A DNA stretch of 64,000 nucleotides from Zonotrichia leucophrys gambelii. Taxonomy: Eukaryota > Chordata > Aves > Passeriformes > Passerellidae. Positions 51,651 to 64,000 of this stretch are shown piece by piece. The number at the start of each line of letters is the position of its first letter. Position 1 is the first letter of the stretch. Made by a program: the position numbers and the translations under genes. Under the pieces are notes generated by a model, which saw only the letters and a list, made by a program, of their open reading frames with translations, made no database searches and was not told the DNA's origin. The stretch lies in NCBI RefSeq assembly GCF_028769735.1, contig NC_088171.1, forward strand, positions 61,184,216 through 61,248,215. Direction: 5' to 3'.

Positions 51651-53725
51651 TCCCTTTAGTTGCTTCTGCTGCTGTCACCACCAAGGAGCAACCACAGGAC
51701 TCTAGAGTGAGACAACAAAATAGACAATCTGGTAGCCAGTGAAAAACTAAAAAGCAGAAGTAGGGTTACAGAGTGCAGGAGGGAGCGGGGAGCATTTGGC
51801 TGTAGATGCCAAAAAATTACTCCCTACAGCTGTGTGCTAATATTATGATTATTATTTTGGCAGAGGCTTTTTTGTTTTCTTTCCCAAGCTAATCCTGCTC
51901 CCCTCTTGTGCAGGTATTGAGCTTGTGCTGGGCCAAAAAAGCAAAAGAAACAAGGCCATCAGTTTTAGATTTGCTGTGCTCTGTCCAAGATATATAGCAC
52001 ATGGCAGCAAGGGAAAGCAAGAGAGAGGGGAGAAAAGAACTGTGCTAATGGTCACAGCCTGGGTAAAGACCTTTGACTTTTCCAATAGTTTTAGTTCAGA
52101 ATTAAAAGGTGACAGGGATGAAGAAAAAAAAAATTATTCCCAATTGCCTCTGATGTAAATAATTAATGCAAATAACTTGGAGTATCTGATTAGCCTGAAG
52201 CTCTGTGAAGACATTAGAAAAGCTTTAGTATGAGAATATTTTATTGGAGTACCAGCATATTTTATTGGTCAGATCCTTCTCTCTATCCATCTTCCTTCTT
52301 CTATCAAAATACAGCATCATTGTCATCAAAGACCTTTCATAGCTGTCACGAGTTTGCATCTGCTCAAGCTCTCTGCATATCACATGCTGAATCAGCAGTT
52401 CTCCAAAGAGCACTGTCTGTGACAGGCACTGCTGTGCAGTGGTGGTGAGGCAGTTTTAGTTCCTTGATAGTCTGAAAGATGCCTTACATGCAGGTAAACT
52501 TCTGCTCTTGTGCAGGATTACTTCTTAGATACCCCATTCACCAGAATTTGCCCCAGCCCCCCCAATTTTTCCTTTAATCTGTAGGAAATGAAGTTCTACA
52601 CTCATTTTTTGCATCCATCCTGTAATTAAGAGTCCCTGTAATAAGAGGCTTCCAAGCACATTTTCTCCAAATTCCTTAGCAGATGGAAGCATGACAAAAT
52701 GTGAGGCAGTATGGGTACAAGTCAGAATACAGACAGAATTTGTGAGTGCCAATGAAGCATGTTTGTTTAAGTTATTAACATAAGAAAAGGTGTTCTGCCT
52801 TAAATTGAGATTCCAGTATCCCCTATTTCCACTTTCTCTTTCCCTTTTTTCCTCCTAGTCTAACATTTATTTTCTATGTTGTTTCTCTCTGTAAGCACAT
52901 AACTTTTATCATACATCTTTTTCCTTCTTCTGCTTAAAAGCCCTTACAATATTTCATGTACTTTTGTGTGTTTGTGTCTCTTTTATGTCAACCTCCATTT
53001 TCTTGTCTGAAACAGCTGCACTAATTTGTCCTCTTTAGGGCCTTGATCCTGAAAACCATCTTAAATCAGAAAACACTTAGACACATGATTAGCAATGGGG
53101 TTAATTTTTACATGAACTGCAAGGTAAGCATTTACCTGAAGTTGATCAAAGTTCAACTGCTTTGCCAAACAGGTGCAGATTTTATATATATTTATGTATA
53201 TATACCCACACATACATGCACATAAGATAAATGTTTTGTTTGAAACTGAGCAGCTTTCCAGAAAGAGAACTGCTGGCTCATGAAAAGTATTTGGCAAATT
53301 ATAACCTCTGTCTCGGGTACCTAAGACATATTACATTCATCACCACCACTCAACTCAGTGCCTATTAAATAAGACCCTGCACAAAACACATCCGCTCCTC
53401 ATCTGTGGCACGTAACTGGGATTTCTTTCCAAACTGGTCACTCCTCTGCTGCACTGGACCTCTGCAGGGAGAAGCAGCCACTGTGGTGGAGTGACATCCA
53501 GGAGGAGCAGCACATCCTGGAGCTGCTCTGGTGCAGGGACACAGGGGCTGTGTCTGGGAAGCTGCCCCAGCTTGGAGTGGGCAGGGAGCTCTGCCGAGCA
53601 ACTGAGCTGATCTGCCTTTGCATGGGCTCCACAGGGCTTCTCAGCAGGGAGCTCAGAGGAGTCTGGCATGGCCACAGACCCATGGCACACAGATGGACAT
53701 CCAGAGAACTCCCTTGTGACCAGCA
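51647..53725. other. Unique noncoding sequence, no gene seen
   Basis: Contains exact 12-bp direct repeats (52236-52247 and 52257-52268) and a TA/CA patch at 53180-53223. The GC-rich part at 53400-53725 just before the CR1 element is not recognised. It may belong to an older repeat or to a diverged upstream part of the same CR1. Confidence 0.45.
53180..53223 (+). repeat. TA/CA compound microsatellite
   Basis: TATATATATTTATGTATATA followed by CCCACACATACATGCACATA; short and interrupted. Confidence 0.75.
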
Positions 53726-54287
53726 GCTCCCTCTACTCCATTCTTGGGGGCACCACCCAGACAGCTGCCCCAGTGCCCAGCTCTGGGCCCCTATATAAGA
53801 AGGATGTTGACCCATTAGGGTAGGTACAAAGGGGGGGTACAAATATGATCAGAGGGATGGAGCACCTTCCCCATGAAGACAGGCTGAGAGACTTGGGGTT
53901 GTCCAGCCTGAAGAACAGAAGGCTCTTGAGAGACCCTATAGAATCTCTAGGTACCTAAGGGGGCTACAAGACAGCTGCAAAGGACTTTCCACAAAGCCTT
54001 CTAGCGACAGGATGACAGATAATGGCTTCAAACTAAAAACAAGCAGATTTAAATTAGATATTATGAAGAAATTCTTGACTCACTGGAATTTTTGAAACAC
54101 TGGAACAGTGACACCCAGAAAAGCTGTGGATGCCCCATCCCTGGAAGTGACCAAGGCCAGGCTGGATGGGGCTTTGAGCAACCTGGTACACTGCAAATTG
54201 TCCCTGTCCATGGCAGGGGGGTTGGAACAAGATGATCTTTAGGATACCTTGCAATATAAACCATTCTGTGATCCTGTGATTCTGTGA
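53726..54287 (+). mobile_element. CR1 LINE, 5'-truncated copy with ORF2 remnant and 3' end
   Basis: The first 75 bases look like the last codons of CR1 ORF2 (reverse transcriptase): one frame reads LYSIL, another QLWAP, matching the family's LYS-L...Q-WAP ending but split by frameshifts. Then follow GATCAGAGGGATGGAGCACC, GACAGGCTGAGAGACTTGGG, GAAGCTGTGGATGCC-like and GGCCAGGCTGGATGGGGC words. The element ends with three tandem octamers (54263-54270, 54271-54278, 54279-54286) of the form ATTCTGTG. CR1 copies by target-primed reverse transcription, which leaves 5'-truncated dead copies such as this. It is moderately diverged and not functional. Confidence 0.95.
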
Positions 54288-57200
54288 CCCAAATTAGAGT
54301 GCAAGCACATTTACAGCAAAAGGGAGCCCAGAAGACCTGTCACTGATATTCATTGCTTGTGTTAATGTTTATGTGTACCCTCAAATATTCATTTTTTCAT
54401 TCCACTCCTGTTGCAGCACTCTCCCAGGCTGCACACAGACATGCACATAGGCACCCACATACCTACACATGACTTTCACAGGGCTTTGTTCCATCATGAC
54501 CTGGGCCCCTTCACTTTGTCAGATGGATAGTTGAAAAGATAGGGGTATTAATTTCAGGCACAGGATAGATATAGCCTTAAAACCAGTGCTATTTCTCAGG
54601 CAGAATTCAAGAATGTGGGCAGACAAGTTTGTCCTGTTGGTGCCGTTTGTATCTTCCAGCAGTGGGGCTTGACCCCTATGCTCCCTTTGCCTCTTTTCCT
54701 GGATGAGTCACTTTTTGTAAATCTGTTCTCAGGTGCTCTGTTTTCACATTGTATTGGGAACTTGAATTGTGAATTCTTCTGGCAACATGCTACCTAAAAA
54801 GCTGGGTTTTATGAAGCCTGTATCCATTTGGGGATTCAGTTACAGAATCCATTCAGATATGCCAAAGGTACCAAATGTGTTTAGGCATTTTGCGGAACAG
54901 AGACAATATTAACACTAATAAGAACTAGTTCCACAAGAATGTAATTGTAAAACTGGGAATCTTTTTTTTTTTTTCACTTCTAATTTCAGAGACTGATCTC
55001 GGAGTAGGACCTTGGGTGAGGAAGCAGAAAGGCAATTACTTCCAGCGTGCTGGGCAAATTTGCCGGAGGAGGGAAACTGAATGTTTGATGTGTTCCCCAA
55101 GGCCAATGTTCCACAATTATAAAAATATACTACCTCCCCTGCAACTCTGTGAATATAAAATGAAGCATCTTACCTACCATTAATTAGCTGTATTTTGTAG
55201 TTTTATGGACATTGAACATGGTGTTCTAATTTGCATACATTAACATGTAATTTACATGCTCACTGCAAAGTACTCAGTTTTATTGCCATTACCTTTTGTG
55301 GCCTATTTCTCTAATGACTATAATGGAATACAAAAGAGATTTCTCATTGTGTTTACCCTGTTACTTTATACATGAGTTTCAGAATAATGTGTCATGCTGA
55401 GAAGTGGGAATTTTCCTGTAAAAGGTTTTGCTTTCTAGTTTGAGCTGCATCATGACCACCCACTCTGCTGAATTCTCTAATTCTTCCTATATCTCCTTAG
55501 CCACTGCTCTTTTTTTACCCCCATAAGGACAAAAAAATGTTTTAAAAGTCAGGTACAAGTGTAGGGACTTACTCCATTGCCTGCACTAAAAAAGAAAGTC
55601 AGACACATGAATTAATGGGCTCTACTCTGTCTATCAGCACCTAAAGGCACAGAGAGAGAGAAAAATAATCTGCAGCTGGGGAAAGCTGAGCAGGGTCAAA
55701 GGGCAGTGCCTGCATCTGCATTCACTGAGAGGCAGAGAGGAAAAATAAAGGGTCCCTTTTTGTTGCAGCTCAGCACTATTTTAGAAAGCGCAGATACTAA
55801 CTTAATTACCGCAGTTCCCTTTTGCACTAGAGCACTGCAGCAGGCTATAAATCAATACTTAAGGTCACATTGCTAAAAGCACTGAAAAGGAGTCTTTCCT
55901 CTCACTGCAGCATGTTGTTTGCTGCTCCTGAAGCAGTGTCAATATCAGAGAGAGAACAGGGCTAAAACAATGATTACAAAAGAAATCAGAATTGCAAAAA
56001 CGTTAAGGTGCAAAGAGAGCAAGTCCAGTCATAGCAGATGCCAGGATTGCATCCAGCCTTCCCTGCTCTCCCAGCTGAGGACAGGAGACACAGCAGCAGG
56101 TGCCCAGCAGAATGAATGCATTTCTTTCCGGGCTGAATTTTTCTTCTGGAGGCCAAGTTGATGGGAAAAGAGCACATCTGAAAAAATTACAGTTATTTCT
56201 GCTGAGTATATCTCTGGCAACTTTATCACACATCTGAAATCAATTATGCATATGCATGCATGACATCTTATTTCAATAAATTGTTAGAAAAGGGGCTCAG
56301 GAGTCGCAAAAATAGATTTTTTTCCCACTTACCTTTCTATTATACCTGCTGACCCAGATATTTCATAACCTTTGGATGGGAAAACAACTCATATGAGATT
56401 GGGAAGATATGGAAAAAGCCACTTCCAGCTGAGATACACTTGGCACAGCATTTAATGGCTTAGCCAGAGGGAGGTTTCTTTACATTTGGGTTCACACTGG
56501 CAGTATGCAGCCAATACTAATATTAGATAGATAGACAGAGGACTTGCATCCAGGTGCCCCAGGTTCTACAGGAATGAGACACAGGATCCCATAAACGTCT
56601 AGTTTAGATGCTAGAACATCTACGGCTTTGCTGTTTACAGACTAATTTATGGAGCTAGTAAAAACTGCAATTGGGGGTTGAGAGATGCTTGGAATTAAAG
56701 AACTTAGAAATCTATCCAATATTAAAACGCAAATTTCAAAAGAAAAAATTATTTTTAAAACACTAACCGATTTCTACTCAAATTGAAATTTAATTTCCAA
56801 AACCTGCCTGTATCCTCAGAAGGGACTTGAATCCCAGACTTTGGTAAGCACACCGCTAGACAGGATTTTTAGTCTGGGTGTGAAGTGGCATGGAAGCATT
56901 CAGTTTAGAGTTGTTGCTTCTAGGTTCCCTGAATTTCAGGCCAAACACAGCCCCTGGAATTCTGATGTACAAGTGGGAAAGTGTGGACAAACATCCAGGA
57001 GATAATCATGTTAGGCATGTACTATGGAACTCATCAAGGCATGCTTTGATTTAAAAGAAGAGCCTGAGACAATGTATTTTGGGCTCCTCAAATCTCATTT
57101 TATGACACCAATTTTTTGTGAAAGATTTCTGAAAAGAGGAGAAAGAGCGTGATGCCATTTTGAGTTGATGTGAGGATTATTTTTCACCCTTTTGCACAGG

Positions 57201-60200
57201 CACAAATAACCCCAATAACCTGTGATGTGTCTGTCCTGATAGTACAGTCTCCAGATTACCAGATCCACCTTCCTGAGACATTATTTGATAAGGAACTGGC
57301 CTAGATTCTGGCATGATAAGGAAAAAATTGTCCATGTGCATCTTCATATTTAGGTGTAAAGACAAAGCTAATCTTTTGAATCTTTGTCAGCAGGACTCAT
57401 ACATGGCTAGTGAACATGTGCCAGCTAGGAAGAAGAAAAAGACATTATTTTTCCTTTTAAAAGCATTGGTATTTTGATGATGGGCACTGCTTTAGTTCCT
57501 ATACATTTACAGAGACAGGGCTTCCTTTGAAGATACTAATGCACTTTTGGGTGTATTTAAGTTGGAAAATTTTGAAAGCTTATAGACTGAATAGGGAAGT
57601 AGTTGTGGCAAAATTTGATGAACTACTCTATTCCAGTAAAAACAAGTAAAATCCCAATATTCAAAGTTCTACCCAGGGTAAACTTACTACTTCCTAATTC
57701 ACTGATGTACTCTTGATTTGAAGTCATCAATTAAGGCTTCTAAGTCTGCTATGATCAAATTATGTTTGATTCAAATTTTTTGAAAGATTAGGTAGTGCTA
57801 CAGACTAAAGGAAGCCTCAATGTACTTTAAATCAAAGGAGATTAGACAAAGCCTAAATGTCTGCCAACACAGTGTTTGTAACATTATTTCCTACAGCAAC
57901 TGTTATGAGAACTCCATTAATTATGTGTTCCAAGTGTAACTATATTTATTTAAATTTTATCATATGCCAGAACACATCCCATTCTTCAAACAGTTTCATC
58001 CCACATTTTAAGGAATAGTTATGGAGCTATAAACAGGAATGTGGATGGAGATAAAGCATTGTGCCAAAACTTCAGAAAATAGCAAGATTTAGCAAGATTT
58101 CAAAAGAGACCTGCAAAACCTTGAAAAAAGCTGTAAAGCATTACCTAGGAAATCATGAAGTGAATATTTCCTGCACAACACCTAAAACTGAACCTTTTTG
58201 ATGGTGACTGGAGCTGTTACATGAGACAACATAAAAGTATTAAAAAAAAATACACCAGACTAGGCCTCAATTTTATGTTATCTGAGATTTGCACCATTGC
58301 ATTTTTGCCACTGAGGAAGCTGTTTTAAGGAAAGATGGATGGCACTGATCATTAATCACAGGTTTGCTCAAGCAGTGCCACCATAAATACTGAATATGCA
58401 TAAAGTCACAACTGAACATACAATGACATTTTTCCCCTTCCACAGACTGTCACATGCAGAAGTCATGTAGAGAAAGCCACTTACATAAACTGAATAAAAA
58501 CAATAGGAGCTCTTACTCATAGCAGCAAATTTTGTTTGAGGTATGCATTAAGACAATGCTGCTCATCTTGAAATTCTTGAATAGTGTAGTTTTCATCCTT
58601 GATACAGGAGGATAGTCTTCAGCCATAGTGAGTGTGTGCTTTCAGATTTAGAAGAAAAAAATCATGTAATTATTTCTCTGTTTGATATGCATTGCACATT
58701 CTTGATTTGCTAATTGATAAAGAAGGAAGGAACACCGTTATTTCTAAGTACCTGTCTCATCTGTATTCCTTCCATGCCTTGACAAATGTACAGTACAAAA
58801 TTAAAGATGCTTCTCCTTGAAGTGTTACAGTAGCACAAAAGTATCTGTGGATTTTGAGGATTAGAACAAGATTCAAACAAATTCAAGTATCCACTCCTGG
58901 CCATTTTGTGCTTTTTCAGTGTAAGATTGAGCAAGTCATAGAAAATCTGCTCCTTGGGTGATCCATAGAGGATCACATAAAGGATAAGGCCTTTAAGCCA
59001 CATCATAGTAACATTATGAGACTTAGTTACTGCAAATAAGGCACTGAGTAGTTTTATACAGTTTCTCTGCAGGAGAGTTTCTGTGTAGGAGGCCCATTCC
59101 CCTAGTGTATAAAAATATTGTTAAAACAGTACCAGATAAACTACTCCCAGGGAACTTAAATTACCATAACAGTTATTGTTGCTAAAAAGTTAAGAAACTG
59201 CAGCATATTCTTATGCATCATCTACTGGTCCTTCAAATGCTCAAAAACATTCATAAATCCATCAACAAATATGTCAGGCTTCAACATGTTGAAATTGCAC
59301 CTAGAAGCAGATGTTCTCTCTGTGATTTTTAGTTATTTGGTCTGTTGACTTGGTGTTTTGTTATTTGCTTTGTTTTTCTACTGGGGGCTGAAAGACTCTG
59401 ATATTTTTAAAAAAGGAAATATTTTGGCCAAAATGCAAAACAACTATTTGAGATGTGCTGCCACAGTATGTCCTGACTTAAGAAGTTTTCTTACTTTGTG
59501 CCTCAGGATTATCAACTGGTAGACCTCTTCAGCCAGCCTCCATGTCTCCTTCATTTTTTCCCCAGGTCGAGATGCAGGAGAGGTGCCCTTGCTAAACAGG
59601 AATGAAACCTTAGAAGAAATATCACATATCAGGCTAGGAAGGTGGATAGACAGGAAGACATGTTTAATCTTTGTGGAAACATTAACAGTTTAAGGAGAGG
59701 ACCATGTCCATATATCACCACAGTAACACCCAGATGCAGTCAAACTGTGGCATAACCCACATCTGAGACTTGGGAAGCCCTTAAAGTTTCAGCAGACCTA
59801 AAATCAGATTAATATTTAGAAGCAACAGATTATCCTTTCAGCAGAGGAGATTGTTTGAATGCAGTGGACAGGCAGTTCCAGTGTGCAGGATAAAGCATGT
59901 TTTTGCTGACATGGGTGCACCCACAGCTCAAGTGTTTCAGCAGTCTCGTGTCACTGTCAAGCAAAACCTTGAATCTGAATCTGTGGACAGTCCAGAAACC
60001 CCTGGAGGGGACATGGAAGGCAGAGAGTCTTTATCAGCCCGGGAAGCAGGCTGTGTTTGCCAACTTACCCAAGGCAAGCAAATTGTCACTGAGATGAAAA
60101 AGAAACTCAAGAAAGTAGGAAAGAACTGGGTGTTGCTGCAGATATATTCCTTAAGAGAAGCTCTTCATTTCCTTGTGTTAACTGACAAGGCCAGTAAGAA

Positions 60201-61363
60201 GCAGAGCAGGATGATTTTTACTCAGCCATGCCTGCAGATTTTGTGCTTTTAACAGGGATAAGGGAACAGCCCTTTGCTGACCCTCTTCTGGCAATGTTAG
60301 GCACTGAACCCCTGTTTGTATCATATGCCTTCACAGTGTTTTGGGGATATTGATTAACTCCTTTCTGTGGAGACAAATGGACTCTCCAGTGCAGATTTGA
60401 ATTTATCCAGTAAAGTGCCAAAGAATCAAAGAGTAAAGACAAAAATGAGTACAGTAAGATAATGCAGAAAGCAGTTTAGAGGCGAGGATAGTGAAATCAC
60501 AAGTTAGCTGCAATTCAAGTGCTATGGAACTGAAAGGCTTAAAGTATTCATAGCATGATATTCCTTAGTGTACCAAAGAAGACCAATGTCAAACAGCTGC
60601 TCTACCAGTACATAACAGTGTATCCACTTCTAGTCTTAGTTCTGTACATTATAATTTTCTCAAAGACAGAAAAATAAAAACACTATGAAGCAAAATAATT
60701 TTTCCTTCTTTACAAATAATCTAAAAGAGCAAGTAACAAAATATTGTGTATGTTTAATAATTTAGTAATAATTTAAATGGCTTTTTCCCTAAAAGATTTC
60801 AATGTCTACCAGAAAGAAACATTATGAACATCATGAATCCATCCAAACATCCTGAAATCATAGCAAATTTAAGCAGGATTACTGCAGCAGTGTTCAGGCT
60901 TTTGATTTTGCTGACAATTTCAAATCTCTGCACCTAATGCATACCTCCTGTTCCTCCAAGCCACAAGGAACTGTTTCCAAGACCCAATCTCCATAGCAAT
61001 CCCTCCAGCTTTTTGGTTTTAAGGAATTTTGGACTGTGCCACTGGTTATGAGAGCTGGAGAATCAGAGTTTTACCTGCCAAAACTCTGGAAACACATGAT
61101 GAAGAGATAAGCACCCCAAAGCCTTCATTCTGTGATTTCTCATACCTTGAGTCTTTGTACAAAGACAAAGCTCTAATGACCCTGCAACCAGAGTAAGGCC
61201 TCATGATGTTTCAAAGCACGAGGATGTAAATAGCTGGTGTTTCTCTTCAGATTCCAGTCAGAGGTAAAGCCCGGGGGAACAAGAGTCCAATCTGAGGGAA
61301 TGAAGATGTGTTGCTGTGGCTTTACTCACTAAAACATAAGAAGAGCAATTTTTAGGGTTTGTA
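54288..61363. other. Long unique noncoding stretch, no gene seen
   Basis: About 7 kb without a recognised transposon. It includes the conserved-element-like patch at 55175-55330, a short TAGA patch near 56524, and a small tandem repeat of TAGCAAGATT near 58080-58100. The 133-codon plus frame at 59851-60252 has no domain I recognise. Confidence 0.5.
55175..55330. promoter_or_regulatory. Possible conserved noncoding element (composition only)
   Basis: Low-repeat AT-rich DNA with a TAATTA homeodomain core (55181-55186) and the octamer ATTTGCAT (55229-55236), the POU-factor site, within 60 bases. Many deeply conserved developmental enhancers look like this. Conservation is not shown, and both words occur by chance in AT-rich DNA. 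Confidence 0.2.
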
Positions 61364-61406
61364 CTTTTTTTGGTTTGTTGATTGTTTGGTTTGTTTTTTT
61401 TTTAGT
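61364..61406 (+). repeat. G/T-rich low-complexity tract
   Basis: TTTGG and TTTG words, similar to those at 46571-46648 and 48014-48173. Confidence 0.75.
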
Positions 61407-64000
61407 TTGAATGCAAAACAAAAAGTTTAGTTGCTCAGTGAGGATGACCTGTATCACACAGGAAAGAGATACCAGGTTACAGTTTCTTCCTCTCCTTCCT
61501 GAAACATAATAATAGGACCACCTTCTCATACTTCAGCATTTCTTTGTAACCACTGACATGTTTCTCCCTTCTTCTGTGGTCTGTTCTCTGTGCACCCATA
61601 GCTTCACTGCTTGCAGCCATTCCTTTCACAGGACGGGCTTCTTCCCCTCATCCTTTTGTGCAAATTTACAAAGAGAAATATCCTAATCTGTGTCTATAAG
61701 GTGTTAAACACTATTATGATTAAGCCAGACATGTTTTCTACTTACCTAGTTTTCAAAGGAGGGAAGAGAGAGACATGAAAAACAAGCCCAAGCATAATGA
61801 CAGAAGTGGGGAAGGATTTTAGGAACATTCTCCTATGTTCCTGCTACCATACCACTCTCATTCATATGAGCAAACATGATTAATCCACTTCACGTGGCTG
61901 TTACTATTTGGGAAAATATCTCTCTGGGGTGTTTTTAGTGTAAATCTCTTCTTTATTTCATTAGGTGTTTCATGAAGGTACTATCACAGGTGTTTTATTC
62001 AGTTTCTTTTTTTCCTGAATGCATACACCATAATTTTTTTAATCACCAGATGTTTTTATAAGATTTTGATTCAGAGATGGATTGTGTACTTCATTAAAGA
62101 CAAAAAAAGAAACTCATCTAAAGTAACCCATGTGCACACACACGTATGCACAAACAAGGAAACAAATGAGAGGAAGGATTTAGTGACAACACTATTTTCC
62201 ACTGTCTGAGTGATTAGAGAGTCCAGTGTTTCATATCAGACAACCTCTTTCTCTCCCCTAAAGCTTTAAATAAACACTTGTGCTAATTGCAGGTAGCAGC
62301 AGAATACAGCATCACGTGTTTCAAGACTGGCATGGATCTGAAAGGGAGTAAACAAGCCATGGTAGATTAAACCCCATGGAGTGCTGTTTTTCTGTCACTG
62401 TCAATGTACAGCAAAGAGAGAGTCCCATGCTATTTTACTGTTTCTGTCCCTGTAATGTATGCTGAATCCCTATAATTTATGACACAGAGCCATTGCTTCG
62501 TGAATTGCACTTCCTTTTAAACTGATGCTGAACTCGTTAGTGGGGGAAATGTGACAGGTTGATAGTGGTTTCTTATCTGCAGGTTAAACATTTTCAGAAT
62601 AATTCATGGCCAGCAACTGTTGGAGCTGTAATGTTTTTTTAATTAGAGCTGGAGTGGACTGTTCACTCAGCTTTTGTGCTCCAGCAAACAAGACCTCATC
62701 ACCATCAGTCTGAAGCTTGTTACCTTCCCATCCATCAGATTTCAGGGAGGAAACATTCTGAAGCTCATCTGCTGAGCTTGAAAAAGCTGTCCCAAGCAGT
62801 GAAGCTTAGGAAGCAGTGAAGCAATCTCTCTGGAAAACTCAGGGTGACTCTATTTCCAGCTATCACCATTCAAAAACAACAAGCATAATAAGATATAATG
62901 AAGGAATAAGAGCATTTACTTAAAAATAGTAACACTTTTTGGAGTGCAATGTAATTCCTATTTCTGTCCTTGCTACTTTAAATCATTAGGATATGTGTTT
63001 TGAAGCTTCTTTACTATCAAGGCCAGAACATGGATTTCCAGTACCCTGAGAAAAGGCTACAACTCCTTTGAAATCCCATCATTCAAGGAGATGGAGAATT
63101 AGAAAGCAGACTGCGAGACTTATGACAAAAATCACAAAAGATCATTCTGAAAAGGTAACAGCCCAAATGAGATCCTTCTAATGCAAGTTTCAATGATTTG
63201 TTCAGCTATATCAACTTACATCAACAGAGAATCTAGTCTCTGTTGTTCAACAGTGCACATGCTACAACTGTACAAGTTACCTGTAAATGGGTATTTCTCT
63301 GTGTTCCTCAAGAATCAGACTATACTCAGCTACTCAGTGCAACGGGATAAGAGTGTATTCCAGTTTGTGCAGTCTCCCTGATAGGTCTCTTTATGCTAGC
63401 TGAATTGTATCCCAGGTGGGTTTAACCCAAAATTTACCTTGTCTAAATATGCAAATATTCCAAGAGACTATTTTGTCACAATCGAGACCCAACCAAATAA
63501 CACCAACATTAATTTCTGACACTACTCCTTTGTGTCTGGCTGTTTGTTATACAAATTCCTTGATTATGTTCTTTCACTGCTTTTGTACATTCACAGGATC
63601 CATGGAAAGTTCTGGGGCCATTCCTTCAAAACAAGTGACATCAGCCTCTGGATTCTCTGTCATAAAATATGGCATAAGTCCTAATTAGAGCTCACCCACA
63701 GCAAGAAATCTGCCTTGTATCTTTTCTTGTAACAGATGAGTTGTTTTTTCTTTCCAAGTTTGTTGAAAAAATAAAAAATTCAGTGTTTTTAAAAAAGAGG
63801 GGAAAAAATCACTGTAAATGAATAAATGAGCAAACACACGTGCATTTTTAATAATGCATGAACACTTATTTTAAGAATAATATTCATGGAAGAGCTATGA
63901 TTGTTATATGCCTGAAATTCCCAAATGGCAAAATATAATTAAAGTAAGAACTGTTGAACAAATAAACCTGTTAAATACACAATATTACCAGGCAAAATGG
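61407..64000. other. Unique noncoding sequence, no gene seen
   Basis: No recognised repeat. A possible acceptor (TTTTGTACATTCACAG ending at 63597) is followed by 30 open codons and a stop, with an AATAAA near 63770. This could be a terminal exon, but there is no recognisable protein and no partner exon. Two copies of AAGCAGTGAAGC lie near 62796 and 62813. Confidence 0.45.

Noticed and set aside
59851..60252. 133-codon plus frame
   Set aside because: No recognised domain, overlapping frame on the same strand, no splice or poly(A) support.

Overview
This window is vertebrate nuclear DNA, almost certainly from a bird and probably a songbird. The strongest evidence is three fragments of the avian non-LTR retrotransposon CR1. 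The clearest, at 53726-54287, ends in three tandem copies of the ATTCTGTG-type octamer that closes CR1 elements. A CpG-rich solo LTR of an endogenous retrovirus (26772-27390) resembles songbird LTRs as I remember them, but I could not compare it with a library. Repeat density is low, as in birds, and no Alu, L1 or bacterial gene organisation is visible.

I found no protein-coding gene that I can defend. The open reading frames are short, lie in every frame and on both strands, often start at TTG or GTG, and show no recognisable domain. The longest (226 codons near 48 kb) is a translation of a G/T-rich simple repeat. The window is best read as intergenic sequence or as the inside of a very large intron. 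The one exon-like object is a 144-bp minus-strand segment at 37472-37615. It is open in one frame, exactly 48 codons long, and followed by a perfect GTAAGT donor, but its acceptor is weak and I do not recognise the protein.

Layout: 1-25 kb is mostly unique AT-rich sequence with an A-rich repeat at 7.4 kb, purine-pyrimidine alternating tracts at 2.1 and 9.5 kb, a CpG-retaining hairpin at 12.8 kb, and a 102-bp inverted repeat next to a 21-bp tandem duplication at 21.8-21.96 kb. From 25.3 to 27.5 kb lie a minus-strand CR1 tail, an A/C-rich tract and the solo LTR. The LTR has an intact 6-bp target duplication and seems to have landed in an older MIR-like repeat. From 27.5 to 45 kb there is more unique sequence, a predicted G-quadruplex at 36.25 kb, the exon candidate, a possible second decayed LTR at 39.2 kb, a CR1 tail at 41.6 kb and an unexplained 163-codon ORF at 42.4 kb. 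From 45 to 54.3 kb come a palindromic repeat relic, several microsatellites, G/T-rich tracts and the longest CR1 copy. The last 10 kb is unique sequence with one stretch resembling a conserved noncoding element.

No new gene system is visible. The most informative object is the nested LTR insertion, which allows relative dating, followed by the exon candidate and the 102-bp inverted repeat.
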